From the NCBI GenBank assembly GCA_039583875.1, contig CM077151.1, positions 109,510,609 to 109,574,608 of the forward strand: a stretch of 64,000 bases of DNA, in the 5' to 3' direction. The stretch's first letter is position 1. Every line of letters starts with the position of its first letter. The translations under genes and the position numbers were made by a program. The notes under the pieces are model-generated. The model searched no databases. It was given only the letters and a program-made list of their open reading frames with translations, and was not told where the DNA came from. This DNA is from Platanthera guangdongensis. Its lineage: Eukaryota; Streptophyta; Magnoliopsida; Asparagales; Orchidaceae. Below, one piece after another: positions 8,999 to 20,773 of this stretch.

Positions 8999-11627
8999 TG
9001 TAACAACCCCATCCGTTCATATAATATATACTAGAAGGTCCGGCCAGGGCCCCACAATATATACCACAAAACAGACGATGAAGCTACAGAGTGATACCAG
9101 AGTAGCGCAGCGCACCTACACATTGCATTCTAGCGGAAGCCTATAAACTTGAACTCCTCTCTTGAATATCCAACATATAAAACTCCACATTTTATAGAGT
9201 ATAGGAATGTCTTACAACACATATAAATAGTTGGCCTTATGGCCTTACAGGGCTTTCAAATAATGGCCCAAACATTGGCACGCAGGCCGACCACATCAAA
9301 AGAAAACATAGTGTTTAGATCCACATTAGCCTTCGAGGGCTATCAGCGGCAGTAGCAAAAGTAGTAGGGACTGCAACCCTTATGCATTCCGCTCGGTTCT
9401 CCTGCACATGCACAGGACATTCCACCCAAGGGTGGTAAACAGAGGCAACGGTCAGCATTCAGCTGACCAAATTATAACGACCCTACCCCTTTCTCGGGGC
9501 AGCGGTAACCTTCCCTGCAGGCATAACATATCACAAGCATGTATATATTTATCATATAATGTGCTTTCACGCACACATGCCATCACAACCATTAGCCACC
9601 CGGCCCAACGGTCCGTGCACTCAGGGCACATTCTTGGTGTACTGGCAAATCAGTTGCCCACCACCGTATTAGGGTCACAGCCCAACGGCAACTCACTTGA
9701 GCATTTACTCCATGGCATGCAGCAGGAGTTTTATAGTCTTAGTGAATCGGGATTGGCCCGTAGCCCCCCATTGTATCACGACACTTAGGCCTAATACTCT
9801 TGCTATGCGCTCTAACAGACCGCACCTTCTAGTCTCACGTCGGACGGACATAATGCATGTCGAATCCTCCACTCCCCGTTGCTCAAATCGCCTTGCCATC
9901 ACCGAGTACGGGGTACTCGCGGCTAAATAAAGGCGCGGGTAGGTCTCAACGATCCTGTTCTGGCATTCAAGACTGGGCATAACTCTTGCACCCATTCTCT
10001 CACAACATTAGCGGGTCTTTGCTGGGCACACCAGTACTTCCTGCTACTCTCTTCGCAGGTGGACGCCGCAAATATTACAAATGTCAGGGGTCTTTCCTGG
10101 CTATCATGCCAGTACTTCCTGTTACTCGCTTCACAGGTACCACCTGTGACATCAAGCATCACAAAGGGCCTTTCCTGGTCACACCAGTACTTCATGTTAC
10201 TCATTCACAGGTATGACCCAATAGCACAAGCAGCACAATCATTATACGGGTATTTTCCTGGACTACCACTCCAGTACTTCCTGCTACTTCCTTTCACAGG
10301 TCTAATCCGTCGACTCCTAAACTACACATTTCTCACTGAGTCTTCTCCGGTTCGTATATGCAACATCACCAATCCAGACCAACCTGTCCAGATGGGCTTC
10401 ACACAGCATGCCTATTCCGTACTCCATTTCCGGATCTATATGCCAATAAAGGGGATTCCATGACTCAACCCAAAGACTCCCAAAATCAGCCACCTCTTGG
10501 TGGGGTAATCACAAACATATGCCAAAAAGGAAGCCTTCACATGGCTAGGAAGAAAAGTCGTTACCCTTGAAGACCGCTTTGGTGTCATGAAGTTCCTAGC
10601 TGGCTCGGAAGAGCTTTTCCTCCTCAAAAATGGCCTCTGATCTTAGCTTGACGCTCTCAAGCTCCACCGGCAAGCAGCCCTTCTTCTTCTTCCTCCTCCT
10701 TCCTCTCCCTTTCTCTCTATAAACTTTTAGAAAGATGAAGGCAATAACAAAATGAGAATACGTTCTCTGTTTTCGGCCTTAAGGAAGTAGGAAAGAAGCT
10801 CAACCTTTGGATCTCAGCTGAAGGAAATGAACGGCCACGAAAAACCCACAAAACCGCTTTTCGGGTCCGACATGCCCTGTGACACACCCGTGTCACAGGT
10901 GGCGTCTCTAAGCGGTGCACAAACCGCCTTATCCCGAAATAGGTCACGGCCACAGTACACGCCCGTGTCGGCCAAGTCACGCCCGTGACACAGGGCGTGT
11001 AACCCACTCGAGACCTACTCGAGATGACTTACTCGAGAGGAAACCAACTACTCGAGTGGCAAGTGTCGACCTACTCGATACAGCGGGACACGCCCTGCGA
11101 CACGCCTGTGTCACAGGCCGTGTACCCCTTGCTCCTACTCGAGATGCCTTACTCGAGAGGAAGCCAACTAATCGAGTACCCCTACACGAGAGCTAAGCGG
11201 AACACGCCATGTGACACGCCCGTGACTCAGGTCTGCGCTCGACGATCTGCGTTCGACGATCAGGCAGCGATCGTCGAGCTCGTCAGTGATCGTCGAGCTC
11301 AACAGCGATCGGCAAACAGAACGTTCGACGATTTGCGCTCGACGATCAGCGCTTTCTATGATTTCCATTCGACGATCAGGCAGCGATTGTCGAGTTGGCC
11401 CAGCGCTCGATGATTGGCCCAGCGTTCGACGATTTGCCAGCGCTCGATGATTTTCGTTCGACGATTTGCCAGCCCACGAAGCCTTTGCTAAATCGTCGAG
11501 CTCAATTCGTTGAACACAGAATTTCGTCGACCTGCCGCCGAACCCGAGCGGTACACGCCCTGGGTCACACCCGTGTCCCAGGCCGTGTCACCCAAAATTT
11601 TGCCTGCTGAAAATTTGGGCTGTTACA
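8999..11627 (-). mobile_element. C 3' LTR
   Basis: This is the downstream LTR in minus orientation. It carries two U3 arrays at its right side: CTCGAG sites (11007-11157) and CGACGAT/ATCGTCG inverted motifs (11240-11540), interleaved with ACACGCCCGTGT-type motifs. A purine-rich stretch on minus around 10670-10715 lies in the transcribed part. ORFs such as 9408-9788 recur in the other LTR (16593-16949), but only because the LTRs are copies. Confidence 0.9.
11000..11600 (-). promoter_or_regulatory. C U3 palindrome arrays (3' LTR copy)
   Basis: CTCGAG occurs at 11007, 11018, 11032, 11051, 11138 and 11152, with GTCGAC and CTCGAT relatives between. From 11240 the motifs TTCGACGAT, CTCGACGAT and their complement ATCGTCGAG alternate in both orientations about every 20-25 bp. 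ACACGCC(C/T)GTGT-type arms flank both. The same layout is present in the other LTR at about 18150-18740. The regulatory role is inferred from position in U3. Confidence 0.7.
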
Positions 11628-11748
11628 ACCCTCCCTTCCTATAAGAAATTTCGTCCTCGAAATTGGTATAGAGGTTGGCAACCAGCAACCAAACAGTTAT
11701 AACATTAAAATTCTCATGTTACAACAACATATTTTCACTCTCCACTCA

Positions 11749-12180
11749 TTACAGAAATAGTTCGGGAAACTCCACTTGCATGGTTTGCTCTCGCTCCCAT
11801 GTAAGTTCCTCACGGCCGCAGTTGTCCCACCGGACTTTAACCATCCCGACCGTTTTGTTCTGCAACTGTTTCTCGGCTCGATCCGCGATATGAATGGGTC
11901 TAACTCTCGTTGTTAGCCCATACTCCACCGGCACATGATCATCCGTGATCACTTGAGCTGGATCTTTAACGGCCTTCCGCAGCACCGAGATGTAAAACAC
12001 ATCATGTAGTCCACCCAAGTCTGCCGAAAGAGCTAGCCGATACGCAGCTTCTCTGATTCGCTCAACCACTTCAAATGGACCCAAATATCGTGGACTCAAC
12101 GTTTTCAATCGTCGAATCCTGAAGACACCTTTGAATGGTTTGATCTTCAAGTAGACCCAATCGCCAACCGCGAACTCCAC
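11749..12180 (-). pseudogene. C integrase C-terminus and chromodomain
   Basis: This 143-codon frame holds the GPY/F region (FAVGDWVYLKIKPFKGVFR, then LSPRYLGPFEVVERI) followed by an elongated linker and a chromodomain tail (MVKVRWDNCGREELTWERE, then FPELF). In chromoviruses the chromodomain directs integration to chromatin carrying particular histone marks. It is separated from the integrase core frame at 12184 by a stop at 12181-12183. The aromatic residues of the chromodomain (W in VRW and TWE) are retained. Confidence 0.85.
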
Positions 12181-12183
12181 GTT

Positions 12184-13187
12184 TCAGGGCTTGGCGTTGT
12201 AGTACTTCGCTTGACGATCTTGGGCTATGAATAGCCTTTCTCGAATCGCCCGAATGGTTGAGTTTGCTTCATCGACTTCATTACGACTATAAACTCTAGC
12301 TTCGCCCGCTTCTACCCAAGCCAAGGGAGTACGGAACTTCCGTCCATATGGAGCTTCATATGGTGTCATTCTGATGCTCGCCTGGTAGCTGTTATTATAA
12401 GCAAACTCCACCATGTAGAGATGATCTTCCCATCTCTTTCTGAAGTCTAGGGCGCACATCCTGAGCATGTCCTCCATCATTCTGTTGGTTCGTTCCATTT
12501 GGCCATCTATTTGGGGATGAAAGGCCGTCCTGAAAGTCAACTTCGTGCCCAACAGCTGGTGAACTAGCCTCCAATTCTTTGACGTGACTCGCCCATCTCG
12601 ATCACTCACGATGCTCCGAGGAACACTGTGAAGCCGTACAATCTGTTCCACATACATAATCATCTCGCTTGTTTGGTAGAAAATGTGCCACTCTCGTCAG
12701 CCGATCAACAAGCACCCAGATGGAATCGTTCCCTCGCTGAGATCGCGGCAACCCGTGCACGAAATCCCTAGAAATATCGTCAAATTTTCCACTCTGGAAT
12801 CGGCAACGACTTCAAATAACCACCCGGCTTTTGGCTTTAGTCCTGGCCACCAGAATATCTTTTTTATATCATTGAACATCTTCGTGCTCTCGGGGTGAAT
12901 GGATGCGCATCATACAGCAGTTCTTCCCTCAATTTACCCACATTTGGGACGCACAAATGACCATCTTTTCGCAAAAGACCGTCATTCGAGGAGAACTTCC
13001 CTTCTGGCCCAGCTTTCGCATAGCGTAGGAGATCTTCATCCAACTTCGTTGCCTGTCGAATCCGGTCCGCAAGGTCATACTGCACCTCCGTCCAGTTCAG
13101 ACAGGCATTGGCAGTGGAATTCCTGTCAACACAAGAAATCTCCAACGCTTCTAGCTCCTGGATGAGACGTTCATCATGCCTCTGCAA
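12184..13187 (-). pseudogene. C integrase N-terminus and catalytic core, deleted and frameshifted
   Basis: Two frames remain: 12864-13187 (N-terminal linker and LLRKDGHLCVPNVG region) and 12184-12663 (core from IVSDRDGR through FHPQIDGQMERTNR to YYNAKP). Between them WWPGLK is followed directly by PKAGWLFEV. In element D about 20 residues separate the equivalent points, including the K-C-Q-T-C pair of the HHCC zinc finger, so that pair is deleted here. The second Asp (SDRDG) and the Glu (MERTNR) of the DDE triad are present. The protein would not be functional. Confidence 0.85.
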
Positions 13188-13601
13188 TCAAGCTACTCTT
13201 GCCGGAGTCCGCCGACTCAAGGCATCCGCGACTACATTGCCCTTTCCGGGCATATAGTGAATCTCAAAGGTGTAGTACCCAAGGAACTCCAACCACCTTC
13301 TTTGTCGCATGTTCAGGTCCTTCTGCTCCAATAGGTATTTAAGGCTCCTGTGATCTATATAGATCTCCACCTTCACACCATAAAGATAGTGTCGCCACAG
13401 CTTTAGTGCAAAGATCATCACCGCCAACTCAAGATCAGGGACTGGATAATTCCGCTTGTGCACTTTCAGCTGGCGTGAGCCATAAGCAATTACCTTTCCG
13501 TTTTGCAGAAGCACGTAGCCTAAGTCGCTCCCAGAAACATCACTGTAGATTACAAATCCATCGGTACCACATGGCGATGACAACACAGACGTCGTGGTCA
13601 A
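13188..13601 (-). pseudogene. C RNase H domain
   Basis: A 137-codon frame carries the gypsy RNase H blocks [18 protein letters not shown] (first catalytic Asp), [20 protein letters not shown] (Glu block), [13 protein letters not shown] (Asp in TDH, here IDH) and VADALSRR at the end. RNase H removes the RNA strand during cDNA synthesis. It is out of frame with the preceding RT fragment. Confidence 0.85.
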
Positions 13602-14377
13602 CTGAATCTAAAGCTCGTGTGCACTCTGGAGACCAAACGAACTTTTGTTCTTTTCGCGTCAACATGGTTAGCGTCAAAGCAATCTGTGAGAAGTTTTCAA
13701 CAAATCTTTGGTAGTAGTCTGCTAGTCCAAGGAGGCTCCTGACCTCGGCCACTGAAGACAACTCTGGCCACTCTTCTATGGCCCTTATCTTCACTGGATC
13801 CACACCGATGCCCGCTCCACTCACCACATGGCCCAGAAAAGCCACTGACGATAGCCAAAACTCGCACTTCGAGAACTTGACATAGAGCTGATTTTGCCTC
13901 AAAGTATTCAACACCAACCGCAAATGTTTCTCATGATCGGCTTCCGATCTCGAGTACACCAGGATATCGTCAATAAATACTGAAGGCGCATTGCACAGTC
14001 CAAACGGCATGACCGTGAACTCGTAGTGCCTGTAACTTGTTCCAAAGGCGGTTTTGGGAATATCTTCTTCTCGAATCCTCAATTGGTAATAACCGGATTT
14101 CAAGTCCAACTTCGAGTAGACAGACGATCCCACTAGCTGATCAAACAGCTCATCAATCCGCGTAATCAGATATTATTCTTCTCGGTCCGCTTATTTCGTT
14201 CGCGGTAATCAATACATAACTGCAAGTCACTGTCAAAAGCACAAGGATGCTCCAAGGAGACATACTTGGGCGTATATAACCCTGCGCCATCAATTCTTGC
14301 AGTTGGACTTTCAGCTCCGCCATTTCCTTTGGCGCGACGTAATATGGCGAGCGGGCCACAGGTTTCGCACCTGTCAC
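13540..14377 (-). pseudogene. C reverse transcriptase, internal deletion before the active site
   Basis: The fragment 14153-14377 holds the RT entry block ([29 protein letters not shown]). Frame 13540-14133 carries [33 protein letters not shown] and [11 protein letters not shown]. The text jumps from NAPSVF to IDDILVYS; in element D about 20 residues (starting MDSMN) lie between them, so that piece, between the two catalytic motifs, has been deleted. The catalytic FIDD itself is intact. A frameshift separates the two fragments. Confidence 0.85.
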
Positions 14378-14577
14378 TAACTCGATCGTGAAGTCAATCT
14401 CACGCTAGGGTGGTACCCCAGGGAGATCTTTGGGAAACACATCTGCAAATTCCGACACAATCGGAACATCACGCACACTGTCCTTTGGCTCAACAGCCTG
14501 ACTCAAAGCGAAGTAGCACTCCGCACCCTTCCGAACAGACGTCAAGACTTGGAGTGCAGACAACAACATCAATCAAG

Positions 14578-14840
14578 TCATGCTACTCCGCAAGCCAATC
14601 CATACCAAATATCACGTCGAATTCTGATATTGGCAATACAGATGCAGTCAAACTGAAATCCCGACTTCCTATTTAGACCGCCACATCGCAAGCTTGATAC
14701 GCAAGCATCCACATCGCAAACTCTGACTCTAGCTGTTTTCGCACGACTAGGTATCCCAAGCCGCGCTATAAACTCGCTTGACAAAAAAGAATACGAAACA
14801 TCTGTATCAAACGGTGCTCGCGTCAGCGTGTTCTACATCA
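14578..14840 (-). pseudogene. C protease
   Basis: The minus-strand frame just upstream of RT contains a retropepsin region: FDTDVSYSFLSS followed by EFIARLGIP. The usual Asp-Thr-Gly is Asp-Thr-Asp here, so the active-site glycine is lost. The fragment ends near IWYGLAC, the position of the GMDWL block in the sister element D. Confidence 0.65.
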
Positions 14841-15249
14841 TCGCAAATCCTGTGGTATACGTAACACATACAAGCAACATACACAAGATGCAAACAAAAG
14901 CAAGCAATACGATTCTCACGCCCTCGAAACACTTAGCATTGCGCCTGGGACGTAGAGGACTCCACCACTGCTTTTTCTGTATCCAAATAAGACGCTCTGA
15001 TTTCCTGCTTAACCAGACGTCGACGAATCTTGACAAGGTTGGGCACAAGTGTCTCCATGGCATAAAACATCAACAATCTAGTCATGTTCACAGCTATCGT
15101 ACAAACACGTTAATTCCACACATCCATGTATTGTACATAAACGCCATCATAAAACTATCATCCAAAACGGCTTACTGTACATATAACACATGCATAAACC
15201 ACCATACATGAGGAGCCCAATTATTTATGTACATCATTATGTCGACATT

Positions 15250-15960
15250 TCCTTCTTCTTTCTTGCTCGCTACGAGCCAACGCGATAATCTCGGGCTTTA
15301 TGTCCTGCTTTACCAAACGAATAGCACTTGTATTGCTTCTTTGGCTGCTGAACACCATCCTAACAGTCACGAGCAAGGTGTCCTACCTGACCACAAGCAT
15401 AACAAGTACACCTCTCAATTCTTTGCCTTTTACGGTGAGCAGACTTTCCAACCCTTAGAGTGCGCACTTTCCTGGTCGCAGGCATCTGCTGGGCTCTCAT
15501 CAAGTCCATTTCCAACAGTCTAGCTGCCTCCACCCGTGGTTGGAATCCTAAAAACTTAGGACCCATCAACAAGAAACGGAGTTCCTGACGTAGCCCATCA
15601 TAAAATTGATTGATCTTCATCCCCTCGGTTTCAAACACAAACTCGGGTTGTTGTCTCATTGCAACAAATGCATGAAAATAGTCCTCAACCGTGTCCTCTC
15701 CTTGGCTCAAACACACGTTCACTGACGAAACTGAGGCACTTCCCCTTGCCGCTTGCTCAAGTTCACTACCCGGCATGGAACGTATTACCGGATCAGAGGG
15801 TGAACTTGTCCCTCATGGTAAGCCTTGAGCGTTGCAAAAACCACATCGGCAATCAGTCGAGCCGTTTCTATCGATGGAGGAGATGTTGGTACCACAGTTG
15901 ATGTCATGCTTCCCATCGAGTGTTGGGGTTCCTGCTGCCATGCCATCGCACTCGTCGCCT
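15250..15960 (-). pseudogene. C gag with two zinc knuckles
   Basis: Gag starts near 15953 on minus (MAWQQEPQHSMGSM). The core frame 15360-15776 contains the capsid-like block ILMGPKFLGF-type (observed FLLMGPKFLGFQP) and the zinc knuckle CYACGQVGHLARDC, followed by a stop. Past the stop, near 15258-15345, a second degenerate knuckle reads CYSFGKAGHKARDY, with two metal-binding Cys replaced by Phe and Tyr. Gag packages the RNA into cytoplasmic particles. A stop near 15785 separates the N-terminal part from the core. Confidence 0.8.
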
Positions 15961-16143
15961 ACATTCGGAAAAGTACACAAGTAAGCAACAAGATAGGAAC
16001 GCGCAGGTGCCTCAAACACAAAAATTTGCATTCCTATCATGGACATTCAGGAGTTCAAACGTATTACCGTGGTTCGCACAGACACGTGCTCGCCACCCCA
16101 CAAAATAAGTCGACCACAACTTAGAGAGGGAAAGACCAAGACA

Positions 16144-16155
16144 GCTCTGATACCA
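16144..16155 (-). other. Primer-binding site of C
   Basis: GCTCTGATACCA reads TGGTATCAGAGC on minus, 4 bp from the LTR terminus at 16160. It fixes orientation and identifies 16160-18777 as the 5' LTR. Confidence 0.9.
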
Positions 16156-16159
16156 AAAA

Positions 16160-18777
16160 TGTAACAACCCCATCCGTTCATATAATATATACTAGAAGGT
16201 CCGGCTGGGGCCCCACAGCATATACCACAAAACAGACGATGAAGCTACGGAGTGATACCAAAGTAGCGCAGTGCACCTACACATTGCATTCTTGCGGAAG
16301 CCTATACACTTGAACTCCTCTCTTGAATGTCCAACATATAAAACTCCACATTTTATAGAGTATAGGAATGTCTTACAACACATATAAATAGTTGGCCTTA
16401 TGGCCTTACAGGGCTTTCAAACAGTGGCCCAAACATTGGCACGCAGGCCGGACACATCAAAAGAAAACATAGTGTTTACATCCACATTAGCCTTCGAGGG
16501 CTAGCAGCGGCAGCAGCAAAAGCAGTAGGGACTGCAACCCTTATGCATTCCGCTCGCTTCTCCAGCACCTGCACAGGACATTCCACCCAAGGGTGGTAAA
16601 TAGAGGCAACGGTCAGCATTCAGCTGACCAAATTATAACGACCCTACCCCTTTCTCGGGGCAGCGGTAACCTTCCCTGCAGGCATAGCATATCACAAGCA
16701 TGTATATATTTATCATATAATGTGCTTTCACGCACACATGCCATCACAACCGTTAGCCACCCGGCCCAACGGTTCGTGCACTCAGGGCACATTCTTAGTG
16801 TACTGGCAAATCAGTTGCCCACCACCGTATTAGGGTCACAGCCCAACGGAAACTCACTTGAGCATTTACTCCATGGCGTGCAGCTGGAGTTTTATAGTCT
16901 TAGTGAACCGGGATTGGCCCGTAGCCCCCCATTGTATCACGGCACTTAGGCGTAAGACTATTGCTATGCGCTCCAACAGACCGCACCTACTGGTCTCACG
17001 TCGGACGGACATAACGCAGGTCGGATCCTCCACCCCTCGTTGCTCAAATCGCCTTGCCATCACCGAGTACGGCGTACTCGCGGCTAAATAAAGGCGCGGG
17101 TAGGTCTCACCGATCCTATTCTGGCATTCAAGCCTGGGCATAACTCTTACACCCATTCTCTCACAACATTAGCGGGTCTTTCCTAGGCACACCAGTACTT
17201 CCTGCTACTCACTTCGCAGGTGGATGCCGCAAATATTACAAATGTCAGGGGTCTTTCCTGGCTATCATGCCAGTACTTCCTGTTACTCGCTTCACAGATA
17301 CCACCTATGACATCAAGCATCACAAAGGGCCTTTCCTGGTCACATCAGTACTTCTTGTTACTCATTCACAGGTACGACCGAATAGCACAAGCAGCACAAT
17401 CATTATACGGGTATTTTCCTGGACCACCACTCCAGTACTTCCTGCTACTTCCTTTCACAGGTCTAACTCGTCGACTCCTAAACTACACGTTTCTCACGGA
17501 GTCTTCTCCGGTTCATATATACAACATCACCAATCCATACTAACCTGTCCAGATGGGCTTCACACAGCATGCCTATTCCGTACTCCATTTCTGGATCTAT
17601 ATGCCAACAAAGGGGATTCCATGAATCAACCCAAAGACTCCCAAAATCAGCCACCACTTGGTGGGGGAATCACAAACATATGCCAAAAAGGAAGCCTTCA
17701 CATGGCTAGGAAGAAAAGTCGTTACCCTTGAAGACCGCTTTGGTGCCATGAAGTTCCTAGCTGGCTAGGAAGAGCTTTTCCTCCGCAAAAATGGCCTCTG
17801 ATCTTAGCTTGACACTCTCAAGCTCCACCAGCAAGTAGCCCTTCTTCTTCTTCCTCTCCCTTTCTCTCTCTAAACTTTTAGAAAGATGAAGGCAATAACA
17901 AAATGAGAATACGTTCTCTATTATCGGCCTTAATGAAGTAGGAAAGAAGCTCAACCTTTAGATCTCAGCTGAAGGAAATGAACGGCCACGAAAAACCCGC
18001 AAAACTGCTTTTTGGGTCCGACATGCCCTGTGACACACCCGTGTCACAGGTGGCGTCTCTAAGCGGTGCACAAACCGCCTTATCCCAAAATAGGTCACGA
18101 CCACAGTACACGTCCGTGTCGGCCAAGTCACGCCCGTGACACGGGGCGTGTAACCCACTCGAGACCTACTCGAGATGACTTACTCGAGAGGAAACCAACT
18201 ACTCGAGTGGCAAGTGTCGACCTACTCGAGACAGCGGGACACGCCCTGTGACACGCCCGTGTTATAGGCTGTGTACCCCTTACTCCTACTCGAGATGCCT
18301 TACTCGAGAGGAAGCCAACTACTCGAGTACCCCTACACGAGAGCTAAGCGGAACACGCCATGTGACACGCCCGTGACTCAGGTCTGCGCTCGACAATCTG
18401 CGTTCGACGATCAGGCAGCGATCGTCGAGCTCGCCAGCGATCGTCGAGCTCACCAGGGATCAGCAAATAGCGCGTTCGACGATTTGCGCTCGACGATCAG
18501 CGCGTTCGACGATTTCCATTCGACGATCAGGCAGCGATCGTCGAGTTGGCCCAGCGCTCGACGATTGGCCCAGCGTTCGACGATATGTCAGCGCTCGACG
18601 ATTTCCATTCGACGATTTGCCAGCCAACGAAGCCTTTGCTAAATCGTCGAGCTCAATTCGTTGAACATAGAATTTCGTCGACCTGACGCCGAACCCGATC
18701 GGGGCACGCCCTGGGACACGCCCGTGTCCCAGGCCGTGTCACCCAAAATTTTGCCTGCTGAAAATTGTGTTGTTACA
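16160..18777 (-). mobile_element. C 5' LTR
   Basis: Same content as the 3' LTR, with U3 arrays at 18150-18740. CTCGAG sites here are somewhat better preserved, for example CTACTCGAGACAGCGG where the other LTR has CTCGAT. The terminus TGTTACA at 18771-18777 abuts the CTACA duplication. Confidence 0.9.
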
Positions 18778-18782
18778 CTACA

Positions 18783-19246
18783 TAACTCTTCCTAGACCTT
18801 AGGGGAAGCTATGGGGTCACCAAGGACCCGTTGGGTTCAACCCAAATGGCCAAGTTGACCTAAGTCAACTCTAACCTTAATTTGGGCAAAGTACCCTTCC
18901 TAAGGGCAGGTGGCCTCCAAAGTGTCAAGTCAACCATACACATCCCTACCTAGACCCTAGGGGAGCCCAATAGGTCACTAAAGACCCAATGATGGTAATA
19001 GAAAAGGTCAAAAAGACTAAGGTCAACCCAAGCTTATTTTGGGTCAACCTAGCCCAAATAGGCTAACCCAAGCTCAAGGCTCCTCATGTGGTTTCTTTAG
19101 GGAATAATGTGCATGGGTGGGCTGCAAATAGTTCTTCAAACTAAACAAGTCAATTTGGTGACTAGGAGAGAGGGTGAGCTCCATTTCCATGATAATGGAG
19201 GAGAGAGAAATGAGGAAGAAGAGGGAAGGAAGAGGTTCGGCCAAGG
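18783..19246 (+). mobile_element. B LTR1, second segment
   Basis: Continues B LTR1 after the C insertion and matches about 48159-48624 of LTR2. It ends GGCCAAGG at the D insertion. No gene is present. Confidence 0.9.
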
Positions 19247-19564
19247 TGTAACACCCCATATCCGTCGCATAGCATATAGCAGTAGGTTCGGCCGGGGCCC
19301 GACGCCATATACCACAGATAGACCGGGTGGTTACTCAATGGAAACCATTCAACCAATCCAACGTCCTATACAGAACATTCTAGCGGAAGCAATTTTATAA
19401 GTTGCAATTAAAAGAACCCAGCACCAAACATGAATGTCCACTAATACACCAAATACTGGCCTTAAGACCTTACAAAAGGTTTACTCATTTTACATGTTTT
19501 CCATACCACGGCACGCAGGCTGGTCATACATGAACAAAAGCAAGTAAAACACTCCAATTAGGCC
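19247..19564 (-). mobile_element. D 3' LTR, left segment
   Basis: Homologous to 39261-39603 of the 5' LTR. A short deletion relative to that copy (about 25 bp after CACCAAATA) is present. It ends at AGGCC, the target duplicated by E. Confidence 0.9.
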
Positions 19565-19706
19565 TGTTGGGTACATTGGTTAACTGTACCTGATTTGAAG
19601 AAGCCTCACCCAACTCAATGATAGACATCATAATGTATTTGATGTATGTTGAGTTTACTTGTGCAGGTTATGTAATCACTGGACTGAAGCAAAAAGTTTC
19701 TAAGTC

Positions 19707-20640
19707 CATGTGTCGATACCCAGAGGGAAAGTGTCGACACTTAAGAAGGCTTGTGTCGACACCCAGACAAGCAGTGTCGACACTTGGAGTCATTGTGTCG
19801 ACACCTGGGATGCAGAGTCGACACCAGACAGTAAGTGTCGACACTTGGAGCTGTGTCGACACTCAGTGAAGAAAAGTGCAGACAGAAAGTGTCGACACAA
19901 GGAGCTGTGTCGACACCCAGTGAAGCTGTGTCTACACCAGAAAATGTCGACACTTGGAGCTGTGTCGACACTCAGCAAAAGTCTGCAGAGACTAAGTTAA
20001 AGTGTCGACACTCAGAACAATGTGTCGACACTCAATAGAAGAGTCAGCACTTGAAGTAAGTGTCGACACCCAGCACAATGTGTCGACACACAACCAGAAG
20101 AGTCAACACATGAAGTAAGTGTCGACACCCAGCACAATGTGTCGACACTCAGCTAAAGACTCTACACTTGAAGAAAGTGTCGACACAAGGAGCTGTGTCG
20201 ACACTTAGCAAAGATCAGAAAGATCAACAAAATTATTCTAAGTACAAGTGTCGACACTAAGGGAATGTGTCGACACTCAGCTGAAGTCTCAACAAGAAGA
20301 AGGTGTGTCGACACAAGGAGCTGTGTCGACACTCAGCAAGAATCAACATAGAAGACTATGTGTCGACACCAAGAAGCAGTGTCGACACTTAACAGATTCA
20401 ACACAAGAAGTTGTGTCGACACAAAGGTGATGTGTCGACACTTAGAAGAATACAGCTAAAGAAAGAAGATGAAGTACTTGTGTCGACACTGAATTTCAGT
20501 GTCGACACCTGAAGAAGAATCTGTGTCGAGACATACAAGGAGTTGTGTCGACACCTTGTAGACTTGTGTCGACACTTACACAACATGTGTCGACACTTGG
20601 ACTATAAGTGTCGACACTTAAAGACAGAAAGTCTCGACAC
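19707..20640 (+). promoter_or_regulatory. GTGTCGACAC palindrome array, E 5' LTR (31 perfect copies)
   Basis: A hand count gives 31 perfect copies of the 10-bp self-complementary GTGTCGACAC (first 19731, last 20608) and at least six one-mismatch copies (for example 19707, 19815, 19928, 19944, 20523, 20631). Steps cluster at 18-22 bp; larger gaps are near 36-40 or 48-53 bp and often hold a decayed copy. The array ends about 135 bp before the TATA box. Enhancer or silencing-target function is inferred. Confidence 0.9.
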
Positions 20641-20773
20641 TTTCAGAAAGTTAGAGATTTTCAAGAAATGACTGGATGACTTGACAGCTGCCGTTCCAGC
20701 CGGTCTACAGCACCTGTCAGAGATATCAGAAGTCAGTTATGGACCGGACCAGCCGGTTACCATGAAGAAGGCC

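Larger units (their letters stand above)
8999..18777 (-). mobile_element. Chromovirus C (Tekay/Del-like), complete but inactive
   Basis: This is a 9,779-bp minus-strand Ty3/gypsy element. LTRs are 8999-11627 (3' LTR, 2,629 bp) and 16160-18777 (5' LTR, 2,618 bp), both TGTAACAACCCC...TGTTACA. A perfect 5-bp duplication CTACA flanks it (8994-8998 and 18778-18782). The primer-binding site is at 16144-16155 and the purine tract at 11628-11640 (read on minus). Domain order on minus is gag, protease, RT, RNase H, integrase, chromodomain. About ten substitutions in the first 180 bp of the LTR pair suggest an older insertion than E. It is inserted in B LTR1. Confidence 0.95.

Noticed and set aside
9408..9930. 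ORFs in the C LTR that recur at 16593-17091
   Set aside because: Recurrence is explained by the two LTR copies; differences between copies are not biased to synonymous sites and no protein family is recognisable.
19707..20640. CRISPR-like array (short repeats with about 10-bp spacers)
   Set aside because: The repeat is only 10 bp, the spacers are 8-12 bp and themselves similar, and it lies in a plant LTR with PBS, TSD and pol context.
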